Origin: an uncultured Devosia sp.
GTDB taxonomy: Bacteria > Pseudomonadota > Alphaproteobacteria > Rhizobiales > Devosiaceae
Direction: 5' to 3'
DNA length: 9,525 nt
Assembly (NCBI GenBank): GCA_946481445.1
Contig: CAMLOA010000040.1
Span: 1-9,525, forward strand
The notes beneath the pieces were generated by a model. That model was not told the DNA's origin. It searched no databases and was given only the letters and a program-made list of their open reading frames with translations. A program made the position numbers and the translations under genes. Below are positions 1 through 6,823 of the stretch, piece by piece. Every line of letters begins with the position of its first letter. Within the stretch, counting starts at the first letter, position 1.

Positions 1-998
1 AATTTGCCCGGCTCGAGCAGGAGCGCGAAATCCAGATCCGCATGGCCGAGCAGGCGGCACTGATTGCCCAGCAACAGGCCGACCGCGACCGCGAGGCGCA
101 GCAGGCCCGCATCGTGGCCGACCAGAAGGTGCGCGAGGCCGACATTTCGTCAGGCCAGGTGGTCAAGGAGCGCGAGATCGCCACGGCGCTGGCGGTGGAA
201 GCGGCGGCGGTGGAAAAGGCCAAGCAGATCGCGCTGGCCGAACAGGCCCGCGACATCGCCGTGGCGGTCAAGAGCAAGGAAAAGTCGCAGGCCGACGCGG
301 CTGCCGACCAGGCCCGTGCCGTAGCCGCCAAGGCCGCCGAAGAAGTGCAGACCTCGCGCCAGACGGCGGTGGCCGAGCGCGAGAAGGCCATCCAGCTCAT
401 CGAGGCACGCAAGGCGGCCGAGCAACAGGCCATTTCCATCACCGTGGCGGCGGAGGCGGAAAAGGCGGCGGCAGTCGACCGCGCCGAAGCCCTGCGCATC
501 GCGGCGGAAGCCGAAGCCGAGAAGGCAAGGCTCAATGCCAAAGGGTCCGCGGATTCGGAAAAGCTGCGGGCGGAGGCATTGGCTGAGGTCTACAAGGTCG
601 AGGCAGAAGGCAAGCGCTCGGTCAACCAGGCCAGCAATACGCTCAGCCCCGAGCAGATCGCCATGCAGGTGCGCATCAAGCTGATCGAGGCCCTGCCCCA
701 GATCATCGCAGAGAGCGTCAAGCCGATGCAGAATATCGACGGCATCAAGATCCTGCATGTGGACGGGCTGAACGGCGCCGGCCCGCAGGCCAATGGCGGG
801 GACGTCGCGGGCAATGGCGGCGGGCTGGCCGACCAGGCGGTGGCGGCTGCCCTGCGGTACCGCAGCCAGGCGCCGCTGATCGATGCACTGATGAGCGAAC
901 TCGGGATCTCCGGGGGTACGCTGGATGGATTGGCCAGTTCGGTCACCAGCGGCACGGCGGTGGGCAAGCCGGAGATCGACATCAAGGGGAAGAAATAG
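1..998 (+). CDS. Flotillin / YqiK-like SPFH-family protein, 3' part only
   Basis: The reading frame is open from the left edge (first full codon at base 3) and ends with TAG at 996-998, giving the last 331 residues. The visible part is a long Ala/Glu/Lys/Arg-rich region of about 200 residues with almost no Pro or Gly, the expected coiled coil of flotillins. It contains repeated AEAEKA-type segments. It is followed by a compact C-terminal domain (SPEQIAMQVRIKLIEALPQI, then DGIKILHVDGLNG) and a Gly/Ala-rich end finishing in KGKK. Flotillins are membrane-anchored scaffolds that oligomerise in membrane microdomains. The N-terminal membrane anchor and the SPFH/band-7 domain would lie left of the window, so the true start is not visible and the ATG at 42 is internal. 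YqiK is the closest family I recognise. Family assignment is firm; the exact physiological role is unknown. Confidence 0.88.
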   Translation, partial: FARLEQEREIQIRMAEQAALIAQQQADRDREAQQARIVADQKVREADISSGQVVKEREIATALAVEAAAVEKAKQIALAEQARDIAVAVKSKEKSQADAAADQARAVAAKAAEEVQTSRQTAVAEREKAIQLIEARKAAEQQAISITVAAEAEKAAAVDRAEALRIAAEAEAEKARLNAKGSADSEKLRAEALAEVYKVEAEGKRSVNQASNTLSPEQIAMQVRIKLIEALPQIIAESVKPMQNIDGIKILHVDGLNGAGPQANGGDVAGNGGGLADQAVAAALRYRSQAPLIDALMSELGISGGTLDGLASSVTSGTAVGKPEIDIKGKK

Positions 999-1022
999 CG
1001 CCGCGAGTCGCCCCGGGGTTTC

Positions 1023-1073
1023 TTCCGCGTGAAGGCCAATCGGAACAGGGTTCGCCGCTTTCGCGAGAATGAC
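1023..1073. repeat. Dispersed hairpin repeat, copy 1 (degenerate)
   Basis: This segment, beginning 25 bases after the flotillin stop, aligns with 3621-3669. Both start TTCCGC, share GGTTC, then CCGCTT, a CGCG core and GAATGAC at the same spacing within two bases. The core here (1049-1073) forms an imperfect inverted repeat. It resembles the common proteobacterial extragenic hairpin whose spurious translations read like VPAxAGMT or FPRKRE. The alignment was made by eye. Copy number elsewhere in the genome is unknown. Confidence 0.5.
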
Positions 1074-1107
1074 CTAGGATGGCAGGTCGCGGGCACGGAC
1101 GGGGCTT

Positions 1108-1129
1108 GCCGCTGCCGGGCGGCAGCGGC
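1108..1129. terminator. Possible bidirectional hairpin between convergent genes
   Basis: A perfect 9-bp stem, GCCGCTGCC (1108-1116) with GGCAGCGGC (1121-1129), closes a GGGC loop. It lies 109 bases after the flotillin stop and 36 bases after the ABM-protein stop on the other strand, a sensible place for a shared terminator. Neither side has a proper T tract (a short GTGTTT occurs about 16 bases downstream on plus), so intrinsic termination would be weak. It may instead be an mRNA 3'-end stabilising hairpin. Confidence 0.35.
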
Positions 1130-1165
1130 CTGGACAGGCGTCTGCGTGTTTGACGGCCCTCGCGG

Positions 1166-1486
1166 CTAGCGGACGTCGTATTCGGCCACGGCTTCGCCGG
1201 AAACCGGATCGGTCACGCCCAGATCATTGCCGAGGTCTTCGAGCATGGCCCGCAGACCGTCGAGGGAGCGGATCATGGCGGGGCGAGCCTTGACGATGGA
1301 GTCGAAGCTGTCCCATTCGCCCAGTACGGTATACGCGCGCTCCCCGGTCTTGACGAGGGTGAAGCGCCGCATGCCGGCCGCCTTCATTTCGGCTCCGGCC
1401 TCCGCCATAAGAGAATCATGGTGGGCGACGAACTGGGCTTCCTGCCCCGGTTTCACCCGCATACGCACGATATTGTACGCTGTCAT
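1166..1486 (-). CDS. ABM-fold (antibiotic biosynthesis monooxygenase superfamily) small protein
   Basis: The protein has 106 residues, starts MTAYNIVRMRVKPGQEAQF and ends at TAG. The pattern of a short beta strand (NIVRMRVKPG), a helix (EAQFVAHHDSLMAEAG), a strand with RRFTLVKTGERAYTVLGEW and a second helix (IVKARPAMIRSLDGLRAML) matches the dimeric alpha/beta-barrel (ferredoxin-like) ABM fold. Members of that superfamily range from quinol or heme monooxygenases to proteins with no known catalysis. I see no residue set that fixes a substrate, so only the fold is assigned. The start is well supported by the Shine-Dalgarno GGGAGGT. The gene lies 111 bases downstream of the helicase gene on the same strand and could be read through from it, but the gap leaves room for its own promoter. 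Confidence 0.7.
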   Translation of the reverse strand: MTAYNIVRMRVKPGQEAQFVAHHDSLMAEAGAEMKAAGMRRFTLVKTGERAYTVLGEWDSFDSIVKARPAMIRSLDGLRAMLEDLGNDLGVTDPVSGEAVAEYDVR

Positions 1487-1490
1487 GCTG

Positions 1491-1497
1491 ACCTCCC
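1491..1497 (-). promoter_or_regulatory. Shine-Dalgarno for the ABM-fold protein
   Basis: Read on the minus strand this is GGGAGGT followed by CAGC and then ATG. It is one of the strongest ribosome-binding sites in the window and fixes the start at 1486. Confidence 0.75.
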
Positions 1498-1597
1498 GTT
1501 GCCTGGCACCGGAGAGCCACGGCGGCAGCCCCGGCCGACAATGGCATCATAAGCCCGATCGCGTGGGCATGACAGCTACTCCAACGGGGGATGCCGG

Positions 1598-3580
1598 CTA
1601 GAACTGCGCCTTGCGCTTGGGCTTGTGGTCCTTGGACTTGTGGTCCTTGGGCCGCGATGGCTTCTTCTCGGGACGGGGCGGACCATCGGCCTTGGCGGCC
1701 CATTTGGGCTTGCCTTTGTCCTTGTCGACGGGCTTGGCCGCCTTGGGCTTGCGCGGCTTGCCGCCATCGGGCGCGGGTGCGGTTCCCTCGGGCATAGGGG
1801 TCCAGCCGCCCGTTGCAGGTTCTGCTGCGAAGTCCTCGGCGCTGATGCGGCCCGAACCATAACGCTGCTTGCGATCGGCGCGTTCGGGGCGCGGGGCGCT
1901 GGGGTCGTAGCGCTCGACGGGACCGGGCGGGCGCCGGTTGGATGGACGCGGGCCGGTGGGGCGTTCGGGACGTTCGCCCGGACCATCGATGGGCAGGATG
2001 TTGACGCCGCGCTCACCCGAGCCATTTCGGCCGACGGCCTTGGTGAAGGCATCCACCTTGTCCGCCGCGACCTCGAAAATGGTCTCGGTATCGAAGATGC
2101 GGATGGAGCCGATGGCGGTCTTGGTGACATTGCCCGCCTTGCACAGCATGGGCAGCAGCCAGCGCGGCTCGGCCTTGTGCTTGCGGCCTACGGTGACCTT
2201 GAACCATGAACCGCCTTCGAAACGCTCGCGCGTCCGCGGATCCTTGTCGCCGGGCTTGTCGGGCACCGGATTGGCAGTCACGTCCTCGGGCGCCGGGCGG
2301 GCGGCGAGCTGCTGGCGCAAATAGGCGGCGGCAATGGCCTCGGGCGAATAGCGGGACAGCAACTCGGCGACGAAGGCCGCTTCTTCCTCGGGAACAGGCG
2401 CGCTGAGTGTCTCGGCGGAGAGAATGGACTCGCGGTAGCGCGCATCGATCTCGGCGGCGCTGGGTGGCGGCAGCATCGAGACGTCGAGCCGGGCGGCCTT
2501 GAGCACGCGCTGGGCGGCGGCGCGGCGGTGCATCGGCGCAATCAGCACGCAGGTGCCCTTGCGCCCTGCCCGGCCGGTGCGGCCCGAGCGATGCAGCAGG
2601 GTATCGGGATTGGTGGGCACCTCGGCATGGATGACGAGGTCGAGATTGGGCAGGTCGATGCCGCGGGCAGCCACGTCGGTAGCGACGCAGATGCGGGCGC
2701 GGCCATCGCGCATGGCCTGCAGCGCATTGGTGCGCTCGGACTGGGTGAGTTCGCCCGAAAGGGTCACCACGTCGAAGCCGCGATTGTGCAGGCGCGCCGA
2801 CAGATGCTTCACGCTTTCGCGGGTGTGGGCGAAGATGATGGTGTTGACGCTCTCGAAATAGAGCAGCGTGTTGATGATTGCATTCTCGCGCTCGGCGGCG
2901 GGAACGAGCATGAGCTTGTAGTCGATGTCGGCATGCTGCTCGGAGGCGCTGGTGGCGGCGACGCGCAGGGCATCGCGCTGGAAGGTCTTGGCGAGTTGGG
3001 CGATGGGCTTGGGCACCGTCGCCGAAAAGAGCAGCGTGCGGCGGTCTTCGGGGGCGGCATCGAGGATGAATTCGAGGTCCTCGCGAAAGCCCAGATCGAG
3101 CATTTCGTCGGCTTCGTCCAGCACGACGGCGCGCAGGGCCGACATGTCGAGGGCACCGCGGGTGATGTGGTCGCGCAGGCGCCCGGGCGTGCCGACCACG
3201 ATATGGGCGCCCCGTTCGAGGGCGCGGCGTTCGGTGCGGGCATCCATGCCGCCGACGCAGGAGGCCGTGGTGGCGCCGGCTTCGGCATAGAGCCAATCCA
3301 GTTCGCGCTGCACCTGGAGGGCCAGTTCGCGCGTGGGGGCGATGACCAGGGCCATGGGCGCGCCCGGCGCCTCGAAACGTTCGCCATCGCCAAGCAAGGT
3401 CGGCGCAATGGCCATGCCGAAGGCCACCGTCTTGCCCGAACCCGTCTGGGCGGAGACCAGGAGGTCTCGGCCTGCGGTTTCGTCCTCGATAATGGCGGTC
3501 TGGACGGGTGTCAGGGTCTCGTAGCCCTTGGCCGCCAGCGCGCGGGCAATTGGGGCGAGGATGGTTTCAGGCAGGGACAT
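1598..3580 (-). CDS. DEAD-box ATP-dependent RNA helicase with DbpA-type RNA-binding domain
   Basis: 660 residues from the ATG at 3578-3580. The full helicase motif set is present: Q motif around 20-27 (YETLTPVQ), motif I AQTGSGKT 44-51, Ia PTREL 82-86, TPGR 131-134, motif II DEAD 155-158, SAT 186-188, motif V ATDVAARGID 300-309 and motif VI HRSGRTGR 330-337. A DbpA-like RNA-binding domain follows at about 457-520 (starting GGSWFKVTVGRK), then a roughly 125-residue Pro/Lys/Arg-rich tail that looks disordered. Such proteins unwind short RNA duplexes with ATP; DbpA/CsdA types act in ribosome assembly and cold-shock RNA handling. The domain layout fits this group, but which member (DeaD/CsdA or DbpA-like) is unclear. 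An in-frame TTG at 3604 would add 8 residues; I prefer the ATG because MSLPETIL begins close to the Q motif as usual. Neither start has a strong Shine-Dalgarno. It is separated from upstream ndk by a terminator, so it probably has its own promoter. Confidence 0.93.
   Translation of the reverse strand: MSLPETILAPIARALAAKGYETLTPVQTAIIEDETAGRDLLVSAQTGSGKTVAFGMAIAPTLLGDGERFEAPGAPMALVIAPTRELALQVQRELDWLYAEAGATTASCVGGMDARTERRALERGAHIVVGTPGRLRDHITRGALDMSALRAVVLDEADEMLDLGFREDLEFILDAAPEDRRTLLFSATVPKPIAQLAKTFQRDALRVAATSASEQHADIDYKLMLVPAAERENAIINTLLYFESVNTIIFAHTRESVKHLSARLHNRGFDVVTLSGELTQSERTNALQAMRDGRARICVATDVAARGIDLPNLDLVIHAEVPTNPDTLLHRSGRTGRAGRKGTCVLIAPMHRRAAAQRVLKAARLDVSMLPPPSAAEIDARYRESILSAETLSAPVPEEEAAFVAELLSRYSPEAIAAAYLRQQLAARPAPEDVTANPVPDKPGDKDPRTRERFEGGSWFKVTVGRKHKAEPRWLLPMLCKAGNVTKTAIGSIRIFDTETIFEVAADKVDAFTKAVGRNGSGERGVNILPIDGPGERPERPTGPRPSNRRPPGPVERYDPSAPRPERADRKQRYGSGRISAEDFAAEPATGGWTPMPEGTAPAPDGGKPRKPKAAKPVDKDKGKPKWAAKADGPPRPEKKPSRPKDHKSKDHKPKRKAQF
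1622..1651. repeat. 15-bp tandem repeat within the helicase tail
   Basis: Two adjacent 15-base units (1622-1636 and 1637-1651) differ only in the last base. On the coding (minus) strand they give the tandem pentapeptide KDHKS/KDHKP near the C-terminus. The repeat sits in the low-complexity basic tail, where slippage-driven length change is plausible. Confidence 0.75.
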
Positions 3581-3598
3581 TTCTGGCTTTCTGGACGC

Positions 3599-3613
3599 CG
3601 CCAATCATTGGCG
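3599..3613. promoter_or_regulatory. 15-bp palindrome upstream of the helicase start
   Basis: CGCCAAT-C-ATTGGCG is a perfect 7+1+7 inverted repeat ending 19 bases before the preferred ATG. As DNA it could be an operator for a dimeric regulator. As RNA it would form a 6-bp stem with a UGA loop near the ribosome-binding region. No regulator is identified and the function is a guess. Confidence 0.3.
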
Positions 3614-3620
3614 CCCGCGG

Positions 3621-3669
3621 TTCCGCACGGCGGAAGGGAAACAGAGGTTCCCGCTTGCGCGGGAATGAC
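3621..3669. repeat. Dispersed hairpin repeat, copy 2
   Basis: This copy has a perfect 7-bp stem, TTCCCGC (3648-3654) with GCGGGAA (3659-3665), around TTGC, followed by TGAC. It aligns with the degenerate copy at 1023-1073 over about 50 bases. The core is the kind of short hairpin repeat often scattered between proteobacterial genes. It lies in the leader region of the helicase gene, downstream of the ndk terminator. Confidence 0.6.
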
Positions 3670-3700
3670 ATCGTGCTGGTGGTGGCACCTTTAGCACAAT

Positions 3701-3729
3701 CAAAGCAAAAGGCCGCCCGGCGGGCGGCC
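3701..3729 (-). terminator. Intrinsic terminator of ndk
   Basis: On the minus strand GGCCGCCC, a 3-base loop and GGGCGGCC form a perfect 8-bp GC-only stem (3711-3718 with 3722-3729). The sequence TTTTGCTTTG follows directly. This is a textbook Rho-independent terminator. It lies 115 bases beyond the ndk stop and upstream of the helicase gene, so it separates the two transcription units. Confidence 0.82.
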
Positions 3730-3751
3730 TCGGGTTTCGAGTGCGTTGCGC

Positions 3752-3837
3752 GGCCGGTCCGGCCCTCGCAAGGCTCAGGGCGTTCGCCCCTCAAACCGCT
3801 CCACCGGAGCGACTTGCCGGCTGGCACGAGCCAGCCG
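3752..3837 (-). other. Hairpin-rich 3' untranslated region of ndk
   Basis: Between the ndk stop and its terminator there are several small inverted repeats. These are CGGCTGGC/GCCAGCCG around a 4-base loop (3818-3837, 7 bases after the stop), CGCTCC/GGAGCG around ACC (3797-3811), GGGCG/CGCCC (3778-3789), and GGCCGG-T-CCGGCC (3752-3764). I see no ORF with coding character here. It may be a folded 3' UTR, a processed small RNA, or a decayed repeat element. Confidence 0.45.
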
Positions 3838-3844
3838 TCGCGCC

Positions 3845-4267
3845 TCACCCAACGATTTCGTCGTCGTTGAAGAAGAACTTGATTTCCTGGGCAGCGGTTT
3901 CGGGGGCGTCCGAGCCGTGAACCGAGTTCTCGCCGACGGAGAGGGCGAATTCCTTGCGGATGGTGCCTTCGGCGGCGTTGGCCGGGTTGGTGGCGCCCAT
4001 GATCTCGCGGTTCTTGAGGATGGCGTTCTCGCCTTCCAGGACCTGGACCACCACGGGCGAGGCAATCATCTGCTCGACCAGTTCGCCAAAGAAGGGGCGT
4101 TCCTTGTGGACGGCGTAGAAGCCCTCGGCCTGTGCGCGGGTCATGTGGATCTTCTTCATCGCGATCGGGCGCAGGCCGTTCTCTTCGAACTTGGCGACGA
4201 TCTTGCCGATCAGGTTGCGGCGGACGGCATCGGGCTTGATGATGGAGAAGGTGCGTTCGAGCGCCAT
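3845..4267 (-). CDS. ndk: Nucleoside diphosphate kinase
   Basis: 140 residues, the normal length for bacterial Ndk. It transfers the gamma-phosphate from ATP to nucleoside diphosphates through a phosphohistidine, balancing NTP and dNTP pools in the cytoplasm. The start [22 protein letters not shown] carries the conserved Lys11 and the IIKPDAV segment. The active-site signature [10 protein letters not shown] has the catalytic His117. The start at 4267 fits both the family N-terminus and the AAGGA Shine-Dalgarno at 4276-4280; a longer in-frame extension to 4336 has no homology value. A promoter-like sequence lies just upstream and a strong terminator downstream, so it may be monocistronic. Readthrough from the secreted-protein gene 78 bases upstream is also possible. 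Confidence 0.97.
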   Translation of the reverse strand: MALERTFSIIKPDAVRRNLIGKIVAKFEENGLRPIAMKKIHMTRAQAEGFYAVHKERPFFGELVEQMIASPVVVQVLEGENAILKNREIMGATNPANAAEGTIRKEFALSVGENSVHGSDAPETAAQEIKFFFNDDEIVG

Positions 4268-4275
4268 TGGGTCGA

Positions 4276-4280
4276 TCCTT
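4276..4280 (-). promoter_or_regulatory. Shine-Dalgarno for ndk
   Basis: AAGGA on the minus strand lies 8 bases before the ATG at 4267. It supports that start over the longer in-frame extension. Confidence 0.65.
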
Positions 4281-4307
4281 GACTGGGTCTGTTTGGAAAG
4301 GTGGCGC

Positions 4308-4336
4308 CTTGTAGCGGCGAAGTTTGACGGGCGCAA
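4308..4336 (-). promoter_or_regulatory. Candidate ndk promoter
   Basis: On the minus strand TTGCGC (4331-4336) and TACAAG (4308-4313) are separated by exactly 17 bases, giving 3/6 and 4/6 matches to the sigma-70 consensus. The implied leader would be about 30 bases. The position is right, but the match is only moderate. Confidence 0.35.
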
Positions 4337-4345
4337 GACGCCCGA

Positions 4346-4744
4346 TCAGCCGCGGGGTGCGACACAATCGGGGGCGGTCTCGTCGATCTCGACCACGCCG
4401 TGCGCCTGGTCGTTGTTCTGGGGATCGAGGACGGTGACGTCGAGATGGGCGATGTCATCGTGAGCCTCGACGACCTGCTCGACCTCGACCGGCACGATCT
4501 GCATGGTGCAGACCTCGGCCGTGCTGACCGTGGGGATGGCGACTGCCATGATGGTGCCGCGCGGCTCCGCCGACTGTGCCGGCTCCACGGCCTGGCAGGC
4601 GCCGCCATCAAAGGTGGCGCGGACGAGAACATGCCCGGCGTCGACCCGGCAGGCGGAAAGGGCCGTGAAGGAGGCGACTTCCTGAGCCAGCACGGCGCCC
4701 GAGCAACAGAAGGCGGCAACGAGAGCGGTTCGAGCAACAAGCAT
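4346..4744 (-). CDS. Small secreted protein of unknown function, four cysteines
   Basis: 132 residues from the ATG at 4744. I do not recognise the family. Residues 1-20 form a Sec signal peptide with a single Arg, a hydrophobic core and a likely AVLA|QE cleavage site. The two Cys at 13-14 lie inside the core and do not form a lipobox. The mature part of about 112 residues is acidic, has four cysteines (32, 50, 79, 127) that could make two disulfides in the periplasm, and alternating hydrophobic stretches suggesting beta strands. The start is set by AAAGGAG, 6 bases before the ATG. A 33-residue in-frame extension upstream would bury the signal peptide and is rejected. It is transcribed towards ndk and divergently from the ABC-F gene. 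There is no sign of truncation. Confidence 0.75.
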   Translation of the reverse strand: MLVARTALVAAFCCSGAVLAQEVASFTALSACRVDAGHVLVRATFDGGACQAVEPAQSAEPRGTIMAVAIPTVSTAEVCTMQIVPVEVEQVVEAHDDIAHLDVTVLDPQNNDQAHGVVEIDETAPDCVAPRG

Positions 4745-4951
4745 TGGACTCTCCTTTGATGCGGCGATGTCGATTGCAGTTGCCGTCATGCTGGGGGGCA
4801 AATCAGGCATGAAGCGGGCGGCGTCCCCAAATCCCGTTGCCATAAGGACTGCTTAACTCTATCCAGCCCCGAACAGTTTGTCGCAGGGACCTTGCCGCAG
4901 CGGTGGCGTTTGCAGACAGATCCCTGCCCTCTCTCCATAGATTGCCTCGCC
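4745..4951. promoter_or_regulatory. Divergent intergenic region
   Basis: This 207-base spacer separates the secreted-protein gene (minus) from the ABC-F gene (plus), so it should carry promoters for both. The Shine-Dalgarno AAAGGAG for the minus gene is at 4751-4757. I see no convincing -35/-10 pair on either strand. The best plus-strand candidate, CAGACA (4913-4918) with CATAGA (4936-4941) at 17 bases, is weak. Confidence 0.5.
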
Positions 4952-6823
4952 ATGCTTTCCATCACCAATCTCACCTATCGCATCCAGGGACGCGAATTGT
5001 TCGAGGAAGCATCCGTCGTGCTGCCGACAGGCTCCAAGACGGGCTTCGTGGGCAAGAACGGTACGGGCAAGACGACCCTCTTCCACCTGATCCAGGGCCA
5101 TATCGGCGCGGATTCGGGCAGTATCGAGCTCAACCGCAAGGCGCGGATCGGAGCGGTAGCCCAGGAGGCCCCGGCCGGCAACGAGTCCGTGCTCGAGGTG
5201 GTGCTGGCCGCCGACAAGGAGCGCACGGCGCTCATGGCCGAAGCGGAGACCGCCACCGACCCCGACCGGATCGGCGAGATCTATACGCGGCTGGCCGATA
5301 TCGACGCCCACACCGCCGAAGCGCGAGCCTCGTCCATCCTCAAGGGCCTCGGCTTCGAGCAGGACCGGCAGAACGCGCCGACGCATGAGCTATCGGGCGG
5401 CTGGCGCATGCGCGTGGCGCTGGCAGCGGTGCTGTTCAGCCAGCCCGACCTGCTGCTGCTCGACGAACCGACCAACTATCTCGACCTCGAAGGCACGCTG
5501 TGGCTGGAGAAATACCTGGCCACCTACCCCTATACCGTCTTCATGATCAGCCACGACCGTGACCTGCTCAACAAGGCGGTCAATTCGATCATCCATCTCG
5601 AGCACCGCAAGCTGACCTTCTACAAGGGCAATTACGACACGTTCGAGACGACCCGCCGCATGCAGATGGAGCTCAACAACAAGAGCCGCGAAAAGACACT
5701 GGACCAGATCGCGCACCTGCAAAAATTCGTTGACCGCTTCAAGGCCAAGGCGACCAAGGCCAAGCAGGCACAGGCGCGCGTCAAGATGATCGAGAAGCTC
5801 AAGCCACCTGCGGCGATGTTCGACGAATATGCCGCTCCGTTCCGCTTCCAGCAGCCCAAGGCGGAGCTGCCGACGCCCATGCTGACCCTGGACAAGGTCT
5901 CGACCGGCTATGGCGACAAGGTCATCCTGCGCAACATAACCATGCGCATCGACCCGGAGGATCGCATTGCGCTGGTGGGCGTCAATGGCAACGGCAAATC
6001 CACCTTTGCCAAGCTGCTCGCCGGCGACATTCCGGCCATGGGCGGGACGATGCGGCTGGGCAAGAAGCTCGAGATCGCCCATTTCGCGCAGCACCAGATG
6101 GACAAGCTCAAGCCGGAATGGACGCCGCTGGAGCACATGGTGGAGCTGATGCCGCTCGACAACGAGGCGAAGCGGCGGAGCCGGCTCAACCAGATGGGGC
6201 TGACCACCAGCCGCATGGACACCAAGGCCAAGAATCTCAGCGGCGGCGAGCGTGCGCGCCTGCTGATGGGCATCATCACCGTTGGCGGCCCGGGCATGAT
6301 GATTCTGGACGAGCCGACCAACCATCTCGACATCGACAGCCGCGATGCCCTGGTTCATGCGCTCAACGACTACGAGGGCGCCGTGCTGATCATCAGCCAC
6401 GACCGCCACCTGATCGAGGCGACGTGCGACACGCTGTGGATCGCCGAGGGCGGCACCATCCGCGAGCTTGACGAGGACCTGGACAGCTACCAGCGCAACC
6501 TGACCTCCAGCAAGGAAGGCAAGGGCGGTGGCAATTCCGGGCCTGGTGAGCGCAAGCTCTCCAAGCAGGAGGCCGCGGCCCGCCGTGCCGAACTGGCGCC
6601 GCTGAAGAACGCCATTAAGGATGCGGAAACCAAGATCGGCCGTTTGAAAGTGGAAATCGACAAGATCGATGCCCTATTGGCGGACCCTAAAGTCTACAAC
6701 GGGGCTCCCGACCGCCTGATTGCTCTGGGCAAGGACAAGGCGCGGTTCGGGGCCGAACTCGAGACCACCGAAGAGCGATGGCTGGCGCTGAGCGCCGAGC
6801 TGGAGGACGCGGAGCGCGCATGA
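4952..6823 (+). CDS. ABC-F family ATPase (duplicated ATP-binding cassette, no membrane domain)
   Basis: 623 residues with two ABC cassettes and no membrane segments. Cassette 1 has Walker A GKNGTGKT 34-41, signature LSGGW 147-151 and Walker B LLLLDEPTNYLD 167-178. Cassette 2 has GVNGNGKST 343-351, LSGGERARL from 429, and MMILDEPTNHLD 449-460. Between them a charged helical linker (about 232-290, rich in Lys/Gln/Arg) corresponds to the P-site tRNA interaction motif region. The C-terminal part (about 520-623) is a Lys/Glu-rich, probably coiled-coil extension. ABC-F proteins work on the ribosome to relieve stalled or blocked translation; some give antibiotic protection, but nothing here shows that. 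The subgroup (Uup/YheS-like) is not certain. The start is the ATG giving MLSITNLTYRI, the family's usual first strand. An in-frame TTG at 4892 would add 20 atypical residues. The stop overlaps the next gene's start. Confidence 0.93.
   Translation: MLSITNLTYRIQGRELFEEASVVLPTGSKTGFVGKNGTGKTTLFHLIQGHIGADSGSIELNRKARIGAVAQEAPAGNESVLEVVLAADKERTALMAEAETATDPDRIGEIYTRLADIDAHTAEARASSILKGLGFEQDRQNAPTHELSGGWRMRVALAAVLFSQPDLLLLDEPTNYLDLEGTLWLEKYLATYPYTVFMISHDRDLLNKAVNSIIHLEHRKLTFYKGNYDTFETTRRMQMELNNKSREKTLDQIAHLQKFVDRFKAKATKAKQAQARVKMIEKLKPPAAMFDEYAAPFRFQQPKAELPTPMLTLDKVSTGYGDKVILRNITMRIDPEDRIALVGVNGNGKSTFAKLLAGDIPAMGGTMRLGKKLEIAHFAQHQMDKLKPEWTPLEHMVELMPLDNEAKRRSRLNQMGLTTSRMDTKAKNLSGGERARLLMGIITVGGPGMMILDEPTNHLDIDSRDALVHALNDYEGAVLIISHDRHLIEATCDTLWIAEGGTIRELDEDLDSYQRNLTSSKEGKGGGNSGPGERKLSKQEAAARRAELAPLKNAIKDAETKIGRLKVEIDKIDALLADPKVYNGAPDRLIALGKDKARFGAELETTEERWLALSAELEDAERA

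Noticed and set aside
150..758. Minus-strand ORF (202 codons) opposite the flotillin gene
   Set aside because: The Leu/Gly/Asp/Arg repeat pattern is the reverse-strand reflection of the Ala/Glu-rich coiled coil, not an independent protein.
2528..3694. Long plus-strand ORF (388 codons) opposite the helicase gene
   Set aside because: It is antisense to a gene with all helicase motifs. Its Gly/Ala/His/Arg-rich translation is typical of the reverse strand of GC-rich coding DNA, and it runs into the dispersed repeat at its end.
4329..4343. Hairpin GGGCG/CGCCC after the secreted-protein gene as a terminator
   Set aside because: The stem is only 5 bp and no T tract follows. It also overlaps the candidate ndk promoter.
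4892..4951. TTG-initiated 20-residue extension of the ABC-F protein
   Set aside because: The ATG at 4952 gives the standard family N-terminus. The extension has no family-like sequence and would occupy the promoter region.
5390..6409. Long minus-strand ORF (339 codons) opposite the ABC-F gene
   Set aside because: It lies wholly within the ABC-F coding region, has low-complexity His/Arg/Leu-rich composition and no recognisable domain.
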